The translations under genes were made by a program, and so were the position numbers. Positions 19,001-25,799 of a stretch of 64,000 nucleotides of DNA are shown here, piece by piece. The notes under the pieces were generated by a model that made no database searches, was not told the DNA's origin, and saw only the letters and a list, made by a program, of their open reading frames with translations. Source of the stretch: Gemmatimonadota bacterium (GTDB taxonomy: Bacteria; Gemmatimonadota; Gemmatimonadetes; Gemmatimonadales; Gemmatimonadaceae). The DNA lies in assembly GCA_021298835.1 (NCBI GenBank), contig JAJTHG010000022.1, positions 35,477-99,476 on the forward strand. Reading direction: 5' to 3'. Position 1 is the stretch's first letter. Every line of letters begins with the position of its first letter.

Positions 19001-20930
19001 GCAGGTCGAAGGGGCGGCGACGCTCGGCGGGACCCTCACCGCCACGCTCGGCGGCGGCTACGTGCCGGCGGGGGGTGCTGTGCACGACGTGCTCACCGCC
19101 ACCAGCACGACCGGCGCCTTCGCCACGGTCACCCTGCCGGCCGCCTTCCAGTCGGTCACCTACCCCGGCACCGTGGTGCGCCTGACCGGCCTGTTCGCCG
19201 CGGGCCTCAACAGCTTCACGAACGCCGCCGGCGGCGCGTGGAGTGTCCCGACCAACTGGAGTCTGGGCCGCGTCCCTGTGGCCGGCGACAGCGTCGTCAT
19301 CGCCGGTGCCGGGACGTACGCCGTGACGCTCGACGTGGCCTACACCGGGACGTCCATCACCGTCGGCGGCGGTACCGGCAGCCCCACGCTCACCCTCGGC
19401 GCGCCGGCGCTGACGCTCGCCTCGGCGCTCCGACTGCGCAGCGGCGGCACCGTGGCGGCCAACGGCGCCAGCATCAGCGGCGTCGGCGCGGCCATCATCG
19501 ACGACGGCGCGACGCTCTCGCTCGCCAACTCGACGATCGCGCTCCCCGTCGCCAACGCCGGCCTGCTGCTCGCCCCCGCCGGCGCGGCGGCCTCGACCGC
19601 GTCGCTCACCGGCGGCCTCACCACCACCGCCACTTCGGTCGTCCGCACCGTCGGCAACACCGCGGCCGCCGTGACGCTCGCCGTCACCGGCGCCGTCACC
19701 AACAACGGGCTCCTCGAGCTCGATGCCCAGGGTGCCGGCACCGCCGGTGCCGCGAACACGGTCTCCATCCCCGGCGGGCTCGTCAACGCGGCCGGCGCGA
19801 CCATCCGCACCACCGCCACGCTCAGCGGCGCCGCGCGCACCCTCGCCACTGCGCTGTCGAACCAGGGAACCGTGACGCTGCTCGGGCCGCTCGCGCTGCC
19901 GGCCAACTCGGCAACCCACACCAACAGCGGAACGATCGCGCTCGGCACCGCCGAACTGCGCGTGACGCTGGGGGGCACCGGCGCGGCCTTCACGAACGAC
20001 GGCGCGATCACCGCCGACACCGCTGGTCGGCTGGTCGCGACCGGCACCGGCACCTGGACCCAGGGAGCCGGCGGCACGTTCACGGGTGGGACGCTCGCTG
20101 CCGCAGCCGGCGCGACGCTCGCCCTCGACGCCGCCGCCGCTCCCGACACGCTGCGCGCCGAGGATGCGACGGTCTCGCTGGCGGCCGGCGTGACGACGGG
20201 CGGCGCGACGATGGTCGTGAGCCGAGGCACGGTGAACGGGGCGGGACAGGTCACGGTGCAGGCCGGACGGACCCTGACCCTCTCGGCGGCGACGATCGGT
20301 GCCGCGCTCGTGAATGCGGGGACGATCGTCGTGCGACATCCCGGCACAAGCACCTTGTCTGGTGCGGTCACGACGACGGTCACGTCGGTCATCCGGACGC
20401 TCTCCGGGACCGCAGCGGGCGAGTCTGCGATCCTCGCGATCACCGGCGACCTCGACAACGCCGGCCTCATCGAGCTCGACAGCGAGGCCGCCGGGACCGA
20501 GGTCGGCCAAGCGAGCGAATTGTCCATCGCGGGGCTCCTCACCAACCAGGCCGGAGCGACCCTGCGCGCGACCGGCAACGGCACGGTGGCGCACCGGATC
20601 ACGGGATCGGTGGTCAATGCCGGGACGCTCGACCTCAGCCCGGGGCGCCCCGCACCGCTCCTGATCGACGGATCGTTCACCAACACCGGAACGCTGGTGC
20701 TCGACGCCGTGTCGGGCACGCAACATGACGCCCTCGGGGTGACGGGCATCGCGACGCTCGGCGGCACGCTCACGATCAACGGGCTGGCCGGCTACGTCGG
20801 CGACGCCGCCGACCAGCTCGAGGTGCTGAACGCAGGCAGCGTGGTCGGGACGTTCGCGACCCTCGCGCTGCCCGCGGGCCTCCTGAGCGCGACCTACACC
20901 GGTACCACGGTCACGATCAGCGGGACATAG
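13071..20930 (+). CDS. Giant secreted beta-repeat protein (Ig-like plus autotransporter-like strand repeats)
   Basis: About 2,619 residues. The GTG at 13071 gives a basic n-region (PRFPVPPFARRPAS), a hydrophobic stretch and a Cys at GWSC, so it is probably exported and perhaps a lipoprotein, though the lipobox is imperfect. After a unique N-terminal domain come two Big-like Ig domains, then nine repeats of about 100 residues marked D-x-FGN (about residues 340-1280). The remainder is low-complexity beta-strand repeat rich in Gly, Thr and Ala. It is divided by two matching modules that begin WTNAAGGNW (about 1285) and FTNAAGGAW (about 2048), each followed by NWSxGRxP. No C-terminal membrane barrel or sorting signal is evident. 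An adhesin or matrix role is inferred from architecture only. Confidence 0.85.
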   Translation: MPRFPVPPFARRPASMLGAAVVCAIGWSCADRSTGTLPLAAVDPIRIVAVVGGDTLPFPQGTLRVRLRLGSGVVAADTAFPVGTSTPPPRLTLSLPTASPTTEVTVDVTLTNSGGTELLRADGVVVTARLDPPLQPPTPVAVPLRYVGPGATTATSLQIRASATSGFPGDTITVTADVLDAAGAVIPGVPLVYRSGTPALVAVANPAAGRAELRDGRGTAVVQVRTYATLLDSVALRVQPLPGFLQVIGTEDDSGTVGAVLPSPIRLRVLGSDGQVISGMGIRLTLPTGAISADTLILTDTAGEARASVRLPTRAGQYAVTARVDRGSGLAIVRLTARPAAPDSLLVAGTIPASLVAGTTLPALEVRALDRFGNETPAFVDSVDVRLLRADTAVGPVRRIPTVAGRATIEDLVATAAGPAWRVAAASGTLRAGRSTPFEVRAAPAATLALLDTPAPTLVAGVTIAPLRVAVLDAFGNRATDFTGALAATLAAGPDGATLGGTTSATAVRGEARFDALRLTRAGGPYVLRFSSGALPAADAPAITVSPAAPSALRVVTDAPASSVAGTPIGPILVGAVDEFGNGVPAFATPVTAALQANPGSATLGGTTNATPAGGTAAFGTLSLERAASGYVVRFTAAGLQAALTRAFDVTPAAAAALSLDQAPPTSIEAGAPVGPIVVSVRDAFGNLVASATGPIGVAFGANPGGAPLGGPTSSTVTNGTASFTGPIVERTGTGYTLQVAFGALTVTTAAFDVTPAAAASLAITGGPPASVAAGVTLGNVVVEARDRFGNLATGFSGGVSVTLDANPGATAIVGTTTRSAVGGVATFGDLQLTAAAAGYTLRFDATPAGTIPGVVSSAVTVLPAAPTALVVTTSPAATTTAGSNLAPVVVGARDAFGNAVPTFTGPVTATLATNPQGAVLGGTTTATPAGSSATFAALQVTTVGTGYAITFATPGLSGVTTSAFAVQPAAAARLDITSTPTGAVAGAPLTPFAVTARDAFGNVATGFTGTVTVALGANPAGGALSGTISAVAAAGVATLSDVRLARAGTGYTVITSATGLVPDTTPAFAVAPAAAAALAFRTAPPASVTAGAAFGATVEVRDDFGNVATAFTGAVGLALEANGAGATLGGTVSVNAVAGVATYTALQVTRATTGLVARASAAGLTAGNSSAFAVTPAAATALAVTTGPPPVVGAGAAFGPVVVEARDAFANVVPGYATGVTVSLVPNTTLLGGTLTQVPASGVASFPALVVNAAGTFALQFTSGALTAATTSAFAVGGIVTNRWTNAAGGNWVTDANWSAGRAPLATDSVVIDQAGTYTVTLDAPFTGAWITIGGTTGTQTLALAATRTLTATAPITVRSGGVLQATSATLSASGGGRLDVLAGGVVRLTGATASLQVSNGGTVETRGASSISGALTNAAGATLLVGGNAAQGNATLSVPTFTNQGTIDLTQVDAGGVQTATLASTGTVTNAGTIRALPGTGTGSRTIAATLVNNGTVTVSQPLSLASAGAQHVNGTAGTIGVSEADLTIEQSGASPTFTNQGGITVGATRTLFVGGGTLVQAVGGTITGAGALVAGTGTTLQLAAGSAAPQVSNVTLTSATLGGLGTWTQAAGQTLVLNGATVAGTLATTGAVQVRGAVSVTGSLTTTAATGVSVVGGTTAAALSVTGSLIVAGTLTLTSDGAAAPDASVTTTGGLTIAAGGSLSVLVGTNGGARTINGAVSNAGTIALTSANLNLPGIGAAITNAGTITIPAGRTLTTSAATFNANAGGAIAGAGTFAHSTGGFVIGAGGAAPATDTVSFTGATISGGGFGATASQVVRLTATSVTAPFTVGPVVEVRGATAFGNTVTTTETSLLRIAGDGTLAQPNAAVTMSSGFTNNGVVELTHLAGAAATASLTVTGGTFTNAVGGTLRNLVGVAGGTRTVTATLSNAGRIEFSPGAASPLAVVGAFTNMASGTVAVVVRGAIAGTGHDVLQVEGAATLGGTLTATLGGGYVPAGGAVHDVLTATSTTGAFATVTLPAAFQSVTYPGTVVRLTGLFAAGLNSFTNAAGGAWSVPTNWSLGRVPVAGDSVVIAGAGTYAVTLDVAYTGTSITVGGGTGSPTLTLGAPALTLASALRLRSGGTVAANGASISGVGAAIIDDGATLSLANSTIALPVANAGLLLAPAGAAASTASLTGGLTTTATSVVRTVGNTAAAVTLAVTGAVTNNGLLELDAQGAGTAGAANTVSIPGGLVNAAGATIRTTATLSGAARTLATALSNQGTVTLLGPLALPANSATHTNSGTIALGTAELRVTLGGTGAAFTNDGAITADTAGRLVATGTGTWTQGAGGTFTGGTLAAAAGATLALDAAAAPDTLRAEDATVSLAAGVTTGGATMVVSRGTVNGAGQVTVQAGRTLTLSAATIGAALVNAGTIVVRHPGTSTLSGAVTTTVTSVIRTLSGTAAGESAILAITGDLDNAGLIELDSEAAGTEVGQASELSIAGLLTNQAGATLRATGNGTVAHRITGSVVNAGTLDLSPGRPAPLLIDGSFTNTGTLVLDAVSGTQHDALGVTGIATLGGTLTINGLAGYVGDAADQLEVLNAGSVVGTFATLALPAGLLSATYTGTTVTISGT
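14095..16905 (+). repeat. Nine Ig-like repeats of about 100 codons inside the giant protein
   Basis: Each unit reads roughly V-x-ARDAFGN, then TGPVTATL, LGGTT and a Y-x-x-x-F strand before the next Pro-Ala-Ala linker. The last copy has FAN in place of FGN. The copies are diverged in DNA, so this is an old protein-level array and not a recent expansion. Confidence 0.8.
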
Positions 20931-20944
20931 CGCCCGCGGCCGCG

Positions 20945-22237
20945 CTACGCCGAGAGGCCCTTCCGCGCGGCGAGGCCCATGAGCTCGGCGAAGCGATCCA
21001 CCTCGTCGCGCGTGGTGTAGATCGAGGGGGTGACCCGCAACCCCTCGAAGTCGGGGTGCTTGATGAGCACGGTGAAGATGCGGTGCCGGCCCCACAGCCA
21101 CTCGCGCAGCTTGCCCGTATCGAGGCCTTCGACCTGCACGAGCGCGATGGCCCCCGACCGGTCGTCGTCGATCGGCGTGTGCAGCTTCACGCGGGCACTC
21201 TGCTGGCGGAGGGGGGTCGCCCAGCGCTGGGTGAGCCACCGCAGCCGGCGCCACTTGCGCTCGGCCCCGATGCTCCGGTGGAACGCGAGTGCCAACCCGA
21301 TCGCGTTGTGGTTCGCCGCCGGATGCGTCCCGATCTCCTCGTACTTGCGGATGTTCGCATCCTGCGACTTGTCGGCGCCCATGAGGGGCCAGAGCCCGGG
21401 GATCCGCTCGCGCCGGACGTACAGGAACCCGGTCCCGATCGGGGCGTGCAGCCACTTGTGGAGCGACGTGCCGTAGTAGTCGCAGCCCAGCGAGTCGCGC
21501 GTGAAGGGGAAGTGCGCGTACGCGTGGGCCCCGTCAACGAAGACGGGGATTCCCTTCTCGCGGCCGAGCCGGACGATCTCCGCCACCGGGAAGATCTGCC
21601 CGGTGAGAAAGGAGATGTGCATGACCTCGATCGCCTTCGTGCGCGGGGTGATCGCCTCGCGGTACCGGCGGACGATCTCGGCGTCGCTCGCGTTCACCGG
21701 GGCCGTGATCCGCTTCAGCACGATGCCGTCGCGTCGCTCGCGCTGCTCCCACGTCGTAAGCATGCGCGGGTAGTTCTGCGTCGTGACGATGATCTCGTCG
21801 CCCTTCGCGAGGTCGAGCCCGAGGATCATCGTCTCGTTCGCTTCGCTCGCGTTCCGGACGATCGCCAGCTCCTCCGGGTCGCAGCCGAAGTCGAGCGCGA
21901 GCTCCCGGCGAATGACCTCGATGCGGGGTTCGAGCACCCCCCACATGTGCTCGACCGGGATCTCGTTCGAGAAGCGGAGGTCGCGGATCATCGCCTCGAG
22001 CACGTGGCTCGGGGCGGGACTGACGCCGCCGTTGTTCAGGTTCGTCACCGTCCGGTCGGCGTCGAAGGCGCGCTGGACCTGCCCCCAGTAGTCCTCGTCG
22101 TCGGCGAGGGCGGCGGCGCTCCGGGTGCCGGCCACCGTCTCGGCGGCCAGCAACCGCCGTACGGCCGTGGCATTGAGCGCCGGGGCCGCGACGGCGGCGC
22201 CGGCGAGGCGGGTCATGAACGTGCGGCGGGAGGGCAT
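20945..22237 (-). CDS. Tat-exported class V aminotransferase-fold protein (isopenicillin N epimerase-like)
   Basis: A 430-residue PLP-fold protein. The start at 22237 gives a twin-arginine leader (PSRRTFMTRLAGAAVAAPALNA), implying export in folded, cofactor-loaded form. The Schiff-base lysine is Lys261 in YYGTSLHKWLHAPIG, and the cofactor Asp is in VFVDGAHAYAHF. NNGGVSPAPSHV near the N-terminus is typical of the CefD/class V subgroup. Known members are epimerases, desulfurases or lyases acting on amino acids; the reaction here is not predictable. It diverges from the YggT gene over 122 bases and nearly touches the giant protein gene at its 3' end. Confidence 0.88.
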   Translation of the reverse strand: MPSRRTFMTRLAGAAVAAPALNATAVRRLLAAETVAGTRSAAALADDEDYWGQVQRAFDADRTVTNLNNGGVSPAPSHVLEAMIRDLRFSNEIPVEHMWGVLEPRIEVIRRELALDFGCDPEELAIVRNASEANETMILGLDLAKGDEIIVTTQNYPRMLTTWEQRERRDGIVLKRITAPVNASDAEIVRRYREAITPRTKAIEVMHISFLTGQIFPVAEIVRLGREKGIPVFVDGAHAYAHFPFTRDSLGCDYYGTSLHKWLHAPIGTGFLYVRRERIPGLWPLMGADKSQDANIRKYEEIGTHPAANHNAIGLALAFHRSIGAERKWRRLRWLTQRWATPLRQQSARVKLHTPIDDDRSGAIALVQVEGLDTGKLREWLWGRHRIFTVLIKHPDFEGLRVTPSIYTTRDEVDRFAELMGLAARKGLSA

Positions 22238-22359
22238 GTCGGGCACCTGGGCGCGTGGGGACCCCGCGAATGTCCGGGATGGACGGAGGTTCGTAAAGGG
22301 GGGCGTGCACACCGGAAGGACTGCCAACCGGTCCCGAGGATGGCGAGACTTCACGGACC

Positions 22360-22944
22360 ATGATCGTCCTCGACGCCTTCTCCGCCATCCTTGCGGTCCT
22401 CCAGCAGGCCTTCTTCGGCGCTGCCGCGATCGCCGCGGTCGCCGCCGGCCTCGACTGGGGGGTTCGCACGCGACGCATCCCGCCCTTCAGCCCCTTGGCC
22501 CGCTGGGTGCGCGGTTCCGTCTCGCCGCTCTTCGCGCCCATGGAGCGGCGCATCGTGCGCGCTGGCGGGCTGCCGACGTCCGCGCCATGGTGGACACTCG
22601 CCGCCGTCGTGATCGGTGGGATCGTCCTGCTGTCGCTGCTCGGCTTCCTGCGCGAGCAGCTCGCGATGGCGCTGGTGCTCGGGTCGCAGGGGGCGGGCGG
22701 GCTGCTGCGCCTCGCCGCCTCGCTGACCTTCGGGTTCCTGAACATCGCCCTGCTGTGGCGCGTGATCTCGTCGTGGGTGCAGGCGTCGCCGTGGTCGCCG
22801 TGGGTGCGCTGGTCGTATGCCGCCACCGAGTGGATGCTCGCCCCGATCCGCAGCATCCTGCCGTCCATGGGGATGATCGACCTCAGCCCGCTCGTCGCCT
22901 ACTTCCTGCTCGGACTGGTCCGCAGCTTCGTACTGCGCTTCTAG
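22360..22944 (+). CDS. YggT-family membrane protein
   Basis: A 194-residue protein with about four hydrophobic helices and two copies of the family motif: RWVRGSVSPLFAPMERRI and RWSYAATEWMLAPIRSILP followed by DLSPLVAYFLL. YggT proteins are inner-membrane proteins of unclear function, linked to osmotic stress, cell-division geometry or photosystem assembly in different bacteria. It is monocistronic here. Confidence 0.8.
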   Translation: MIVLDAFSAILAVLQQAFFGAAAIAAVAAGLDWGVRTRRIPPFSPLARWVRGSVSPLFAPMERRIVRAGGLPTSAPWWTLAAVVIGGIVLLSLLGFLREQLAMALVLGSQGAGGLLRLAASLTFGFLNIALLWRVISSWVQASPWSPWVRWSYAATEWMLAPIRSILPSMGMIDLSPLVAYFLLGLVRSFVLRF

Positions 22945-22956
22945 CGGGCGACCCGC
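22944..22956. terminator. Hairpin between convergent genes
   Basis: GCGGG-cga-CCCGC begins at the last base of the YggT stop and lies 3 bases from the end of the convergent lipoprotein gene. It has no T tract. Confidence 0.35.
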
Positions 22957-22959
22957 ACC

Positions 22960-23595
22960 CTAGCGCCGGATGACCGGGCCTTCGACGCGCGCCTGCAGAT
23001 TGTGGTTGACGCGAACGCCGACCTGCCCGGCACTCGGCAGACCCGCGGCGGCGATGGCCGTCACCGGCTGGTCGCCGACGAAGAAGCGAATGGTGTCCGG
23101 CGTGACCTGCACGGCGAGCGGCCAGGTGGCCGTCCCGGCCGCGTCGAGCTTCGCCACGGCAGGGGACGCCGTCCACGGCACCACATCGCGCGTGGAGGAT
23201 CCCTCGCGAACCTTGACGAGGAACAACCCGTCGCCTCGGACGAGGAAGTAGAGATATCGCTGCGCGGGCCCTTCGAGGTCGCTCCCGCCGAGGAAGATCC
23301 CGGAGGCCTCGAAGTGCTTGTACGGCGCCAGCTGCCGCATGGTGGCCTCGATGCGGTAGGTCCCGCTCGCCGTATCGGCCACCCGCCACGCGATGAAGGC
23401 CGGGCCGGTGACGACCCGTGCGCCGGATCCGTCGGGGGTCCACGAGACGTCGGCGACGCTCGACGAATCGTCGGCTCGGCCCCGCCAGTCGGCGGGAAGG
23501 CCGGTCCCGACGACCTTGACGTCGGCGTCGTCGGAACCACGGGAACAGGCAGCCAGCGGGATCGCCGCGAGGGCGAGGGCGAGGAGCGTGCGCAT
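22960..23595 (-). CDS. Lipoprotein with a jelly-roll-like (LamG/DUF1080-type) domain
   Basis: A 211-residue protein beginning MRTLLALALAAIPLAAC, a clear lipoprotein signal with Cys17. The mature part is beta-rich. GPAFIAWRVADTASGTYRIEATMRQL, YFLVRGDGLFLVKVREG and WPLAVQVTPDTIRFFVGDQPV resemble concanavalin-like glucanase-fold proteins that bind or cleave sugars. No catalytic pair can be named, so this may be a binding protein. Only 9 bases separate it from the DUF2306 gene upstream, suggesting one transcript. Confidence 0.75.
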   Translation of the reverse strand: MRTLLALALAAIPLAACSRGSDDADVKVVGTGLPADWRGRADDSSSVADVSWTPDGSGARVVTGPAFIAWRVADTASGTYRIEATMRQLAPYKHFEASGIFLGGSDLEGPAQRYLYFLVRGDGLFLVKVREGSSTRDVVPWTASPAVAKLDAAGTATWPLAVQVTPDTIRFFVGDQPVTAIAAAGLPSAGQVGVRVNHNLQARVEGPVIRR

Positions 23596-23604
23596 GGGAA
23601 GAGT

Positions 23605-24387
23605 CTAGCTCGCTTGCGCGAGCGCCCGCGAGTGGGGCTGGGATTCGCGGCCGCCGCGGTGAACGAGATCCCCTTGGCCGACGCCCGGGGTCCGGCGCGT
23701 GGCGAAGTGCAGCAGGAAAGCGACCTCGAGCGTCAGGAGGGGCACGGCCCACCCCGCCCACGCCATGATGATCCCCCGGGACTGCTCGTCGGCGATGCCC
23801 AGGCGCTGCAGGGCGATGTGCCCGAGACGGACCCAGATGAAGCTCAGGGTCGTGACGTAGCTTCGGAGCATCCAGCGCGCGTGCGGGATGAAGCGCCGCT
23901 GCGCGAGGTGCCAGACGGCCATGCCCGTCGTGCCCAGCCACGCGAACGCGAGCCCGACCCCTCCCGCCTGCACGATGGGGCCGCCGTTCGCCTTGAGCGC
24001 CAGCGCCAGACCGGCGACCGCCGAGACGAAAAGCCCGACGATATACGAGACACCGACTACGCGGTGCAGCCGACGCGCGTTGCGCCGCAGGTACGGCACG
24101 AACTGGAGCGGGCCGGTGAGGAAGGCCACGAGCCCGCCTGCGATGTGGACCTGGAGCCAGTTGCGCTGATCCCAGAAGTGGCGCGTGTAGGACTCGGGGG
24201 TGACCACGAGGAAGTGCGGCAGGTCACCCTTGAGATACCGAGCCATCTGCACGTACGACACCACGACGCCGATGATCGTGAGCCAGCGAACCGCCTGACG
24301 CTGCGTTGCGCTCAGGGCGTATCCTCCGGCGGATCGCGCACGCCAGGGCGTCGGATCGGTGAACGGCACGGCGACGTTGTTCCGCAT
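23605..24387 (-). CDS. DUF2306 multi-pass membrane protein
   Basis: A 260-residue protein with about six to seven membrane helices. HIAGGLVAFLTGPLQFVPYLRRN, then RLHRVVGVSYIVGLFVSAVAGL and FIPHARWMLRSYVTTLSFIWVR match DUF2306, whose conserved histidines suggest a haem- or quinone-linked membrane protein. That role is not established. It is probably co-transcribed with the lipoprotein gene downstream. Confidence 0.8.
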   Translation of the reverse strand: MRNNVAVPFTDPTPWRARSAGGYALSATQRQAVRWLTIIGVVVSYVQMARYLKGDLPHFLVVTPESYTRHFWDQRNWLQVHIAGGLVAFLTGPLQFVPYLRRNARRLHRVVGVSYIVGLFVSAVAGLALALKANGGPIVQAGGVGLAFAWLGTTGMAVWHLAQRRFIPHARWMLRSYVTTLSFIWVRLGHIALQRLGIADEQSRGIIMAWAGWAVPLLTLEVAFLLHFATRRTPGVGQGDLVHRGGRESQPHSRALAQAS

Positions 24388-24420
24388 CAGCCGTGCCTGC
24401 CGTGATCGGGGCCGTCGTCA

Positions 24421-24466
24421 CACGGCTGCGCCGTGCAATTGCGCCGATCAACCGGAAAAGGATCGG
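24421..24466. terminator. Two hairpins downstream of the carrier-protein operon
   Basis: CACGGC-tgc-GCCGTG (24421-24435) and CCGATC-N11-GATCGG (24444-24449 and 24461-24466) lie in the 107-base gap after the last gene of the minus-strand operon. Neither is followed by a T tract, so either could instead belong to the DUF2306 leader. Confidence 0.3.
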
Positions 24467-24494
24467 TGGGGGGACACTGCCTGAGCAATGAGTG

Positions 24495-25799
24495 TCACGC
24501 CAGTGGCATCTGCCCGCCCGGCTTGACCTGCTGCGGTGCGCGACCGTTGCGCAGCCGCGACGCCACGATCAGCGCAATGGCGTACGCGAGCATCGCGGCG
24601 ACCCAGTCCCACCATAGCGCATAGGACATCACGCCACTCGCGTATCGCGTCACCCAGATGGTGGTCCCCATGGCCACCGATGGCGGCACCGCGAGCAGCC
24701 ATGTCGGTGCGGCCCCGGCCACCGTCCAGATGGCGATGACCAGGGCCGGTCCGACCAGCCACAGCACGTCGAGCAGGCGCACGCGACCGAGCCGCCGGGA
24801 GACCCACTCCGGGACGAGCAGCCGCCAGCTGCGGCGGACCGACGGCTCGATCGCACCGCGAGCCACGAGGGTCGTCCCGGCGCGCCGCAGGCGGGCCTCC
24901 ACGGACACCCCGTGCATCTCCCGGTACATGATGGCCTCCACGGTATCGCCCCGTCGCGGGACGGCGGGCAGCTGCGTCTCGGCGTACGCCGGCACGAGTC
25001 CCCATTCGGCGGCGCGCTGCGCGGGCCGGCCACGCGCCATGCCGCGCTCCACCGTCACCACCCCGACCACCGCACGCGCCCGGCCGTACACGCCGCTCGT
25101 CAGGAAGCCGTCGGGAGCGTCATGCAGCACGACACCGCGCACCTGCAGCCGGAACGCCGACGCCTCCAGCGCCCGCGCCACGCGGGCGGTGTCGAGTGTC
25201 CATTCGAACGGCTCGTTCGCCAGCCGTGTCTCGAGCAGGCGAAACCCGAGCGCGATGGTATCGTCGGCGACCGGGCGGCGGCGCACCATGAGCTCGACGG
25301 TCGCGATCCGCGGGGGCCAGCGCAGCGCGAGCGAGTCCAGCATCAAGTGGCCCGCCCACGGCAACACGCCGAGCGCCACGAGCCGCCGCGCGGTCGCGGG
25401 CTGGGGCCACCACCACCGCCCGCTATACGCGGCAGCCCCCAGCCATGTCCCCGTCGCGTTCGTGAGGACGTCGAGGATCGACGTATCGCGGCCCGGCACC
25501 GCGTAGTGCTGCGCCACCTCGATGCCGGACGACCCGACGAACCCGATCGCCAGCGCCGCCACCGGATGCCAGCCGGACAATGCGAGCGCGACTCCCAACG
25601 GCACGAACAGCACGACGTTGTCCACGCCGTCCTGCAGCCATCGTCCGCAGGTGATGCACCACAGCGGCTGGCTCGCGTCTCCCCACTGAGGGGTCAGCGT
25701 GACCGCGGCGATCAACGCCGCGCTCAGGAGTCCCACCGTGCGGGCGACCCGTGCCCGCGCCCGGCTCACCGGAGCGCGAGCGGCGATGCGCCCGCTCAC
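24495..25799 (-). CDS. VanZ-like membrane protein, last gene of the aminoacyl-carrier operon
   Basis: A 434-residue protein whose GTG start overlaps the preceding stop (GTGA). Residues about 20-150 are VanZ-like: VTLTPQWGD, then DNVVLFVPLGVALAL, GSSGIEVAQHYAVPGRDTSILDVLTNATGTWLGA. The middle 200 residues form a beta-rich soluble region, and three or four membrane helices close the protein (about 340-420). VanZ proteins confer teicoplanin resistance in enterococci by an unknown route, and VanZ-like proteins recur in bacterial exopolysaccharide loci. Placement after carrier-protein genes suggests an envelope destination for the product. That is inference. Confidence 0.72.
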   Translation of the reverse strand: MSGRIAARAPVSRARARVARTVGLLSAALIAAVTLTPQWGDASQPLWCITCGRWLQDGVDNVVLFVPLGVALALSGWHPVAALAIGFVGSSGIEVAQHYAVPGRDTSILDVLTNATGTWLGAAAYSGRWWWPQPATARRLVALGVLPWAGHLMLDSLALRWPPRIATVELMVRRRPVADDTIALGFRLLETRLANEPFEWTLDTARVARALEASAFRLQVRGVVLHDAPDGFLTSGVYGRARAVVGVVTVERGMARGRPAQRAAEWGLVPAYAETQLPAVPRRGDTVEAIMYREMHGVSVEARLRRAGTTLVARGAIEPSVRRSWRLLVPEWVSRRLGRVRLLDVLWLVGPALVIAIWTVAGAAPTWLLAVPPSVAMGTTIWVTRYASGVMSYALWWDWVAAMLAYAIALIVASRLRNGRAPQQVKPGGQMPLA

